Positions 50,717-64,000 of a DNA stretch of 64,000 nucleotides are shown one piece after another; position 1 is the first letter of the stretch, and each line of letters begins with the position of its first letter. The notes beneath the pieces were generated by a model that had not been told where the DNA came from, did not search any database, and was given only the letters and a program-made list of their open reading frames with translations. The position numbers were made by a program, and so were the translations under genes. The DNA comes from an uncultured Caldilinea sp. GTDB taxonomy: Bacteria; Chloroflexota; Anaerolineae; Caldilineales; Caldilineaceae. The DNA lies in contig NZ_CAKZMJ010000095.1 of the NCBI RefSeq assembly GCF_937128415.1, positions 86,907-150,906 on the forward strand. Direction: 5' to 3'.

Positions 50717-51748
50717 TCAGGTGCGCTGGCGTCGTAAGATATCGAGGTACACGGCCATGATCACGATTAGGCCGGTCACGACGAACTGCCATTCTTGCGG
50801 CACATTCATGATGCGCAGACCGTTGGTCAGTGTGCTGATGATGAAGGCGCCGATGATTGTGCCTAGAATTGTGCCCTGTCCGCCGCTGAGCGAAGTGCCG
50901 CCGATCACCACGGCGGCGATTGCCTCAAGCTCATAGCCAACGCCGAGCGCAGGCTGCGCCGAATTCAAGCGCGAGGCGATCATCACGCCGGCGAGGCCGC
51001 TGAAAGTGCCGCCCAGCGCATAGACGCCTGTTTTCCAATTGGCCACATTGACGCCGGAGAGTCGCGTAGCCTCTTCGTTGCTGCCGATCGCCACCGTGTA
51101 ACGGCCCAATACGGTTTTAGACAGAATGAAGGCGGCGATCAGTGCTGCGGCGAAGAGGATCACCACTGCGTTCGGGATGTTGAAATTCGGTGCGATCGGC
51201 GAAATCAACGGCGACAGGATCGAGCCCATCATAATCTGGCGAAAGACCGGCGTGTCGTTGAAGTAAATCGGTTTGACGGTCCCCGTCTCAATGGTGGAGA
51301 GCACCAACGCCAGGCCGCGCGCCATCATCATCATGCCCAGCGTCGCGATGAACGGCGGCACGCGCATGCGCGAAATGACAAGCCCGTTAATCAGACCTGC
51401 CGTGGAGCCTGTGAGGACGCCGATCAAGATGCCCACCGGAACGGGCAAACCATAAATTGAGATGGCCAGGCCGGTCATCACTGCGGAGAGCGTCATCACC
51501 GTTCCCACCGACAGATCAATGCCGGCGGTCGTGATGACGAAGGTCACGCCCAATGCCAACACGCCGTTGACCGCAGTGGCCAGCAAAATGTTGATCACAT
51601 TTTCCGGCGTTCGGAAGAAGGGCGACAATATCGAAAAAACGACAAAGATGGCGATCAACGCCGCAAACGCCAGCACCTTCTGCGCCGCATTGGAGCGCAG
51701 GATCGATTGACGACGAGTTGGGGTGAAAGTGGTTTCTGCGGTTGCCAT
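50717..51748 (-). CDS. ribose-type ABC transporter permease (RbsC-like)
   Basis: 343 residues with eight to ten helices and the family stretches VTFVITTAGIDLSVGTVMTLS, GTVMTL...GLINGLVIS, and YAVGSNEEA-like YTVAIGSNEEATRLSGVNV, then GGTSLSGGQGTILGTIIGAF. Carbohydrate-uptake family 2 permease. Together with the ATPase and binding protein upstream it forms a complete importer; the sugar cannot be read out. Confidence 0.92.
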   Translation of the reverse strand: MATAETTFTPTRRQSILRSNAAQKVLAFAALIAIFVVFSILSPFFRTPENVINILLATAVNGVLALGVTFVITTAGIDLSVGTVMTLSAVMTGLAISIYGLPVPVGILIGVLTGSTAGLINGLVISRMRVPPFIATLGMMMMARGLALVLSTIETGTVKPIYFNDTPVFRQIMMGSILSPLISPIAPNFNIPNAVVILFAAALIAAFILSKTVLGRYTVAIGSNEEATRLSGVNVANWKTGVYALGGTFSGLAGVMIASRLNSAQPALGVGYELEAIAAVVIGGTSLSGGQGTILGTIIGAFIISTLTNGLRIMNVPQEWQFVVTGLIVIMAVYLDILRRQRT

Positions 51749-51769
51749 GGTCCTACCCTGATCAAGTCC

Positions 51770-53338
51770 TCACGAATTGGCCTGCATCTGATTGGCGAGC
51801 GCAGCATCGACGGAAGGCGCACTCTCCGTCGTCACCATGACGCTGCGCTGGGTCGCCAGCCGCATAATTTTCTCTTGCGTCGCTTCGTCCGCCGTCAGTT
51901 CACCGGTGATGCGTCCTTCGCACATCACGACAATGCGATGGCTCATGCGCAGAATTTCTGGAAGCTCCGACGAAATCATGATGATCGACTTGCCGCTGTG
52001 TGCCAGTTCGTTGAGCAATTTGTAAATTTCGCTCTTGGCGCCCACGTCGATGCCGCGCGTCGGCTCATCGAAAATCAAAATATCTGTGTCGGCCGTCAAC
52101 CATTTGCCGATGACCACCTTCTGTTGGTTGCCGCCCGAAAGATTGCGCACCTGTTGTTTGATGCTGGGTGTTTTGATGGAGAGCGTTTTCACATAGTGCT
52201 CCGCCGTCTCGCGCGTTTTAGCGCTGTCGACGACCCCTACCGGATTCAGAAAGCGTTCGAGTGCAGCCAGTACGATGTTTGATTCGACATCCATTCCCAA
52301 TGCAAGCCCAAAGCGCTTCCTGTCTTCGGAGAGATATCCAATTCCGTGACGGACGGCGTCGCGCGGGCTTTGGATGTTCACTTTGACGCCTTTGACGTAG
52401 ATTTCGCCGGAATCGATCGGGTCGGCGCCAAATATGGCGCGTGCAACCTCGGTGCGTCCTGCACCCATCAGACCGGCGAAGCCCAAGATTTCACCCTTTT
52501 TAAGATGGAAGTGGATATCCTTCAACACGCCGGCCCGATTCAAGCCGCGCACTTCTAAGACGATTTCCTGGTCAGAATTCTCGGGAATTTCCGGCGCAGA
52601 TTCATAGATGGTGCGACCGACCATCATGCTGATGATCTGATCGATGGTGGCGGCGGCGGCGTCTACGGTGTCTACGGTGCGACCATCGCGCATCACCGTG
52701 ATGCGGTCGGCGATCTGTTTCAGCTCTTCAAGACGGTGAGAAATATAGACGATGCCCACCCCTTTTCCGCGCAGCTGGCGAATGATGCGAAACAGCTCTT
52801 CGATCTCCGATTCCGTCAGAGCCGCAGTCGGTTCATCCATGATCAGCACTTGCGAGTTGAAGGAAAGCGCCTTGGCGATCTCCACCATCTGCTGTTTGGC
52901 GACCGTCAGATCCGCCGCCCTGGTGCGCGGGTCCAGGCGCAGATGCATCAGATCGAACAACTCCTGCGTCTGCGCATTGATTTTGGCTTCGTCCAGCATA
53001 AAGCGCACAGCTTTGCGCGGTTCGCGGCCGATAAAAACATTTTGCGCCAGGGTCAGGTGACTGACCAGGTTTAGCTCCTGGTGGATCATGCTGATGCCGA
53101 GGTCTTGCGCAGCGCGCGGGGTGGGGATGTCCACTTCGCGCCCCTGATAGAGAATGACGCCTGCATCTTTCGAGTAGACGCCGGCGAGAATCTTCATCAA
53201 TGTAGACTTTCCGGCGCCGTTCTCGCCTACGAGCGCGTGAACTTCGCCGGCGCGCAGCTCAAAATGCGCTCGATCTAGTGCGTGCACGCCTGGAAAGGAT
53301 TTGTCGATCCCTTCCATCCGAACCAGAGTGTCCGCCAT
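51770..53338 (-). CDS. ribose-type ABC transporter ATPase, two ATPase domains (RbsA-like)
   Basis: 522 residues starting MADTLVRMEGIDKSFPG. Domain 1 has Walker A GENGAGKST and Walker B VLIMDEPTAALTE. Domain 2 has the altered Walker A GLMGAGRTEV, the signature LSGGNQQKVVIGKWL and ILIFDEPTRGIDVG. This tandem arrangement is specific for carbohydrate-uptake family 2. A TTG six codons upstream is a less likely start. Confidence 0.92.
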   Translation of the reverse strand: MADTLVRMEGIDKSFPGVHALDRAHFELRAGEVHALVGENGAGKSTLMKILAGVYSKDAGVILYQGREVDIPTPRAAQDLGISMIHQELNLVSHLTLAQNVFIGREPRKAVRFMLDEAKINAQTQELFDLMHLRLDPRTRAADLTVAKQQMVEIAKALSFNSQVLIMDEPTAALTESEIEELFRIIRQLRGKGVGIVYISHRLEELKQIADRITVMRDGRTVDTVDAAAATIDQIISMMVGRTIYESAPEIPENSDQEIVLEVRGLNRAGVLKDIHFHLKKGEILGFAGLMGAGRTEVARAIFGADPIDSGEIYVKGVKVNIQSPRDAVRHGIGYLSEDRKRFGLALGMDVESNIVLAALERFLNPVGVVDSAKTRETAEHYVKTLSIKTPSIKQQVRNLSGGNQQKVVIGKWLTADTDILIFDEPTRGIDVGAKSEIYKLLNELAHSGKSIIMISSELPEILRMSHRIVVMCEGRITGELTADEATQEKIMRLATQRSVMVTTESAPSVDAALANQMQANS

Positions 53339-53362
53339 GGTGAATTTTTCTCTCAAGGAAGG

Positions 53363-53393
53363 GCTTTCAGGAGGGCGTCGCCCTCCTGAAAGC
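53363..53393 (-). other. perfect 13-bp hairpin after the ribose-type binding-protein gene
   Basis: GCTTTCAGGAGGG (53363-53375) and CCCTCCTGAAAGC (53381-53393), 5-nt loop, no T run. It lies between the binding-protein stop and the ATPase start, the same position as the hairpin at 20122-20175 in the other transporter operon, so differential expression is likely. Confidence 0.7.
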
Positions 53394-53415
53394 GAACAAA
53401 TTTACAATAAGACGA

Positions 53416-54462
53416 TCAATCGTACAGCAGAGGAGCAATCTCAGGAGAGTCCATGTTGCTGGCGTCGTACCAGAAGAAGCCTGTGTCGATCACCGGCTCC
53501 ACTTCCTCGCCGTTGATCGCCTTCACGGCGGCTTCGACGCATTTGTATCCGATGCCGATCGGGTTCTGCGTAATTGCCCCCGCCATCACGCCGGAGCGCA
53601 CAGCGTCTTTCTGCTGCTTGCCGGCGTCGTAGCCGATCACCACGATTTCGCCCTCGCGGCCGAGCTCGGTCACGGCGTTGAGCACGCCGATCGCCGATCC
53701 TTCATTGGCGCCGAAGTAGCCTTTCAGGTCAGGGTTGGCCTGAATCACCGCCTTGGCCAGATCGGTGGAGCGCAGATGGTCGCCGCCGCCGTAATCGATG
53801 TTGACGATCTCGATGTCCGGGTATGCTTCGCGGATGCGGTTGACGAACCCATCGCGGCGGTCGATGCCCGTCCGGCTGGTCTGGTCGTGCACCAGCACCG
53901 CCACCTTGCCGGAGCCGCCGATCAACTCGGCCATCTTATCCGCTGCCAGCGCTGCCGCAGCGATGTTATCGGTCGCAGCGGTGGCGACCGGAATGTCGCT
54001 GTCCACGCCGGAGTCAAACCCGACGATCGGAATGCCGCGCGCATGGGCTTCTTCCAGCAGAGGAATCGCAGCGCGCGTGTCTAACGCAGCGAAACAAATG
54101 GCGTCGGGATTCTTCGCCAGCGCCGCCTCAAGCATTTCGATCTGCTTGTCCACCTCGGCTTCCGTCGCCGGCCCCTCGAAGGTGATGTCGACGTTGTAGT
54201 CGGCGGCCGCCTGCTCTGCGCCAAGCTTTACAGCCTGCCAGAATTGATGCTGGAAGCCCTTGGAGATGACCGGAATATAGGGGCGCTTTTCGGCGGGCGC
54301 CGCTTCCGCAGGCGCCGCCTCTGCAGGCGCTGCTTCGGTGGCGACGGCTTCGCCAGCCGTCGCCGGCGCAGGGGCCGGAGCCGCCGGTGCGGCGCACCCT
54401 GCAACCAGGGCGACGATGACCGCCAGCCACAAGAGTAAACCTAACCTTCGCTGATTCGACAT
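53416..54462 (-). CDS. ribose-type ABC transporter substrate-binding lipoprotein (RbsB-like)
   Basis: 348 residues. The lipoprotein signal ends VALVAGCAAPA; a linker with repeated APAEAAPAE units follows. The periplasmic-binding fold of the ribose/LacI type is clear (DAICFAALDTRAAIPLLEEA; GIPIVGFDSGVDSDIP; GKVAVLVHDQTSRTGIDRRDG; GYDAGKQQKDAVRSG). It delivers a sugar to the permease encoded downstream. Confidence 0.92.
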   Translation of the reverse strand: MSNQRRLGLLLWLAVIVALVAGCAAPAAPAPAPATAGEAVATEAAPAEAAPAEAAPAEKRPYIPVISKGFQHQFWQAVKLGAEQAAADYNVDITFEGPATEAEVDKQIEMLEAALAKNPDAICFAALDTRAAIPLLEEAHARGIPIVGFDSGVDSDIPVATAATDNIAAAALAADKMAELIGGSGKVAVLVHDQTSRTGIDRRDGFVNRIREAYPDIEIVNIDYGGGDHLRSTDLAKAVIQANPDLKGYFGANEGSAIGVLNAVTELGREGEIVVIGYDAGKQQKDAVRSGVMAGAITQNPIGIGYKCVEAAVKAINGEEVEPVIDTGFFWYDASNMDSPEIAPLLYD

Positions 54463-55022
54463 AAAATTACCTCCAGAAATTTGTTGTGATGAACATTTTG
54501 GTGCACAGCAACTTATCGGCGAACCAACCGATCAAAACTTTCTTAATTCGCCGCCGAATCAAGAAAGTTTCACCCAGAATACTCCTTCGCCTCGTTCCAT
54601 TGCAACAGGCCGTCGGCCAGAAAAGTATTTGGGCGGTCTGGCTCCTGCATTTGATTTGAGCCAGAACGAACAATGCGCAATGGTTCTCGACGAAGATGCC
54701 TCATCACTAGCTCGTTATCTCACCAGCCAGTTGAAGAGGCGTTACAGAAGATCAGTAGCTTTGAAACACAAACAAAAGGGCAGATGAAATTATAGGGCAG
54801 ATGAAATTATACTATCCAAGTACGAAACGACAAAACCGCAAAAAGTGCTCAGCCGGTCGCCGACTGGGGAGACTGAGCTTTTTTGAAAATTGACAGCAAA
54901 TTGATAGTTATATTGTAATCGATTACAGATGAATTGTCAATTAAGTTGGGTGTCTTTTATGTTTTTTGGGATTGCAGCCAAATTCTATGGCTATATTGGG
55001 GAGTGCGAATGCCTCTGTTGTT
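54463..55022. other. 560-bp control region upstream of the ribose-type operon
   Basis: No gene is supported. It holds an inverted repeat (54535-54550 with 54555-54570, one mismatch) that would lie in the mRNA leader, a 17-base tandem duplication (54778-54794 and 54795-54811), and the minus-strand promoter/operator at 54912-54940. The leader would be about 440 nt, unusually long. Confidence 0.6.
54912..54940 (-). promoter_or_regulatory. promoter of the ribose-type operon with LacI-type operator
   Basis: On the minus strand TTGACA (54940-54935), 17-base spacer, TACAAT (54917-54912). The perfect palindrome TGTAATCGATTACA (54927-54914) overlaps spacer and -10; its central CG and symmetry are those of LacI/GalR-family operators. 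No LacI-type regulator gene lies in this window. Confidence 0.65.
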
Positions 55023-57452
<2,430 letters not shown>

Positions 57453-57469
57453 TCCATCTCACAAGGCGA

Positions 57470-58483
57470 TTACTGTGCATTGCGTTGGTCGATCAGCAAT
57501 ACGTCGAGCAAAATTTCATCGGGGAGCGACTCGCCGTTGAGCGCTTTGACGGCGGCCTGGATGCCCAGATACCCCTGTTTCGCCGGCTGTTGATCGATGG
57601 TGCAGAGCATTTTGCCCGCTTTCACCGCCTCCAGCGCCTCCTGCAACGCATCGTATGCAGCCACCATGACGTCGGTGCGACCGCTCTCCTCCAGATAGGC
57701 GATGGCGCCCAGCCCCATCATGTCGTTTGCAGCAAATACGCCCCGAATCGACGGATGCTGCTCCAACATTTGGCGCATCACCGCATAGCCTTCATCGATC
57801 TTCCAGTGCGCCGTTTCGCTGGCGACGAGGGTGATGTTGGGGTTTTCGGCGAAGGCGCGTTCGGCCCCTCTCTTGCGATCTTGCGCATTTTTCGCCTCGC
57901 GGATGCCCTCCAGAATGGCGACATCCGTCGGCTCGGAGATTCGATCGGCGATGCATTTGGCGGAAAGATAGGCCCCACGCACGTTGTCGACGCTGATGAA
58001 CGGCACGCCGACCAACCCAAGCTCCTCTGAAAGCGCTTGATCCAGGCGATTGTCGATATTGATGATGACAATGCCGGCGTCCTGCGCTTTTTTCAGAACC
58101 GGAATCAACTCGGTGGAACTGCCCGGGGCGATGACGATGGCGTCAACCTCAGCCTTGATCAATTCCTCAACGATAGCAATCTGTTGTTCAATAGACGTTT
58201 CCTGAGCGCCGGTTTTGACCACCAGGTCCACGTCGAACTCATCCTGCGCCTGGCGCGCGCCTTTCTCCATTTCGATAAAAAAAGGATTGGTCAGCGTCTT
58301 CATCACCAGAGCGATCTTTAACCGATCGGCGCGCGCCCCTGGCGTTGAGGTCTCCAAGCCCTGTTGCTCGAAGATCGACTGCGCGGCGCCGTCGGCCTCC
58401 CGACCACAAGCTCCCAACAGCATAACCGCCAGCAGTGCAAAGGTAACCCATAAGACTTGACCGGGCGTTTTGACTGCAGCCAT
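57470..58483 (-). CDS. sugar-binding lipoprotein paired with the histidine kinase
   Basis: 337 residues; lipobox MLLGACG. Ribose-type binding fold (ALVMKTLTNPFFIEMEKGA; VDAIVIAPGSSTELIPVLKK; VPFISVDNVRGAYLSAK; FAANDMMGLGAIAYLEE). No permease or ATPase accompanies it; instead the kinase gene follows after 17 bases. This suggests a sensing rather than transport role, as in LuxP-LuxQ-like systems. It may still share a ligand with the ribose-type importer nearby. Confidence 0.88.
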   Translation of the reverse strand: MAAVKTPGQVLWVTFALLAVMLLGACGREADGAAQSIFEQQGLETSTPGARADRLKIALVMKTLTNPFFIEMEKGARQAQDEFDVDLVVKTGAQETSIEQQIAIVEELIKAEVDAIVIAPGSSTELIPVLKKAQDAGIVIINIDNRLDQALSEELGLVGVPFISVDNVRGAYLSAKCIADRISEPTDVAILEGIREAKNAQDRKRGAERAFAENPNITLVASETAHWKIDEGYAVMRQMLEQHPSIRGVFAANDMMGLGAIAYLEESGRTDVMVAAYDALQEALEAVKAGKMLCTIDQQPAKQGYLGIQAAVKALNGESLPDEILLDVLLIDQRNAQ

Positions 58484-58783
58484 AAAGCCTGCTCCTCAAT
58501 CTGCGTTGTATATCTTGATGGTTGTTGTGCACTTTGATGTTCGTAGGTGTTCGGGGCGCGTCATTTTAAGACAGGATTTTCTGGAAATTTGGCTTCACTA
58601 TAATATGCGCCCCTTCTTTTTTATTCGGTCAAACGTCGGATTTTGATGGCTCACAATCGTCTGACCAGCAGAGTGATGTCTTTTCTTCGGAAAAATCCTG
58701 GCTTGGTTTATGATGGGCCATAATGAAGCGGTTTGTGAGCAATCAAGCGCATTCCCAGAAGATGCGGGAAGGAAAGAGGGGCC
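58484..58783. other. divergent intergenic region
   Basis: 300 bases between the binding-protein and aldehyde-dehydrogenase genes. TATAAT occurs at 58599-58604 but without a good -35 on either strand. A strong ribosome site (GGAAGGAAAGAGGGG) precedes the dehydrogenase. No repeat or hairpin with a T run was seen. Confidence 0.5.
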
Positions 58784-60301
<1,518 letters not shown>

Positions 60302-60326
60302 GAGAAGTTATGGGAGAGGGAGGTGT

Positions 60327-60704
60327 GGCCCTCACCCCCCCTGCCCCCTCTCCCAATCCTGGGAGAGGGGGAGAAAGGGGATGCCGCAGACCTCGCAGTT
60401 GGGAGAAGGAGGGCGCCGTAGGGGCGGCTCGCAGCCGCCCGTCTTGGGCAGGCCCTCACCCCTTGCCCCCTCCCCCAAGGCTGGGAGAGGGGGCAAGGGA
60501 TATGCGGCCCTCACCCCCCGACCCCCTCTCCCAATCCTGGGAGAGGGGGAGAAAGGGGACGCCGCAGACCTCGTAGTTGAGAGAAGGAGGGCGCCGTAGG
60601 GGCGGCTCGCAGCCGCCCGTCTTGGTCAGGCCCTCACCCCCTGCCCCTCTCCCAAGGCTGGGAGAGGAGGAGAAGGGAGGTGCGGCTCGCAGCCGCACGT
60701 TTTT
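60327..60704. repeat. two imperfect 178-bp tandem repeats plus a terminator-like hairpin
   Basis: Copies at about 60327-60504 and 60506-60681. Each has a CCCTCTCCCA/TGGGAGAGGG hairpin of the CCCTCACCCC-type repeat found in many genomes, and a GGGCGGCT-CGC-AGCCGCCC hairpin. A last GTGCGGCT-CGC-AGCCGCAC (60680-60698) is followed by GTTTTT and could terminate the dehydrogenase transcript. The GCGGCT hairpins share their core with the 10764-10962 array. No gene is supported in 60302-60750. Confidence 0.85.
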
Positions 60705-60750
60705 GATAGACCGCAAAAATCGGTATTTATCCGTGAGAGAAGGAATTGCT

Positions 60751-61764
<1,014 letters not shown>

Positions 61765-61841
61765 TTTGTGGTTACGCATTCGGCTTGCCGGAAGCGCGCA
61801 GCGAACATTCTGTCCAAACCTAAAACATTGCGAGCGATCCT

Positions 61842-63975
<2,134 letters not shown>

Positions 63976-64000
63976 AGCACGAATCGCACCTGGAGGGTAA

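Noticed and set aside
54467..54673. 68-codon minus-strand frame upstream of the ribose-type binding protein
   Set aside because: No ribosome site, unusual composition, and it lies in the regulatory leader.

Overview
The window reads as a chromosomal segment of a GC-rich, free-living heterotrophic bacterium. It is most likely a Chloroflexota member of the Caldilinea type. This is an inference from gene content: a TM287/288-like heterodimeric ABC exporter, polyol and ribose-type ABC systems with Thr/Pro-rich surface proteins, a CPxL...CLS...CP cysteine module common in that phylum, and interspersed GC hairpin repeats. No rRNA, CRISPR array or insertion sequence was seen.

Layout. 1-1322 is the C-terminal part of a Kup potassium transporter. 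1400-5783 holds a leader-peptide/attenuator region and two overlapping ABC exporter genes, closed by a strong terminator; a TVP38-family membrane protein follows. 6565-22745, all on the minus strand, is a long carbohydrate/polyol catabolic cluster: HAD phosphatase, binding protein, two permeases, two ATPases, three FGGY kinases, a 2-hydroxyacid dehydrogenase, an SDR, a class II aldolase, a glycerol-1-phosphate dehydrogenase homologue and an RpiB/LacAB isomerase. A SorC-family regulator (23170-24168) is transcribed divergently, and the two promoters share the same promoter/operator geometry.

24407-37092 is a 12.7 kb integrated element in the 3' half of a tRNA-Arg gene, flanked by a perfect 46-bp direct repeat. 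All its genes read rightward: tyrosine integrase, GIY-YIG protein, many small unknown proteins, a PrimPol-VapE-type replication protein followed directly by a 12-copy iteron field (a probable replication origin), a PD-(D/E)XK-like nuclease, and a P27-family small terminase subunit. No large terminase, portal, capsid, tail or lysis genes are present. Integrase, replication module and an orphan TerS on a compact tRNA-integrated island is the layout of a phage satellite (PICI-like element). Insertion has separated the tRNA gene from its terminator. Several small genes near the integrase, and one at the right end, look disrupted.

37140-64000 returns to chromosome: tRNA-Arg with its promoter, moaC-moaD-moaE, a P-loop kinase, a SpoIIE-type phosphatase next to an XRE regulator, two tandem CNNM/CorC proteins, a Cys-rich/Thr-Pro-rich membrane protein, a CCA-adding/poly(A) polymerase-family enzyme, a DMT transporter, an aldo/keto reductase, a phosphotriesterase-family hydrolase, a vanadium-haloperoxidase-like protein, a ribose-type ABC operon (C, A, B) with a LacI-type operator in its promoter, a sugar-binding protein paired with a hybrid histidine kinase, an antiquitin-type aldehyde dehydrogenase, a phosphomannose isomerase, an MFS transporter and an alkaline-phosphatase-superfamily protein. 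Several operons carry a stem-loop just after the binding-protein gene, which would favour a surplus of binding protein. All calls come from reading the sequence; no database search was run.
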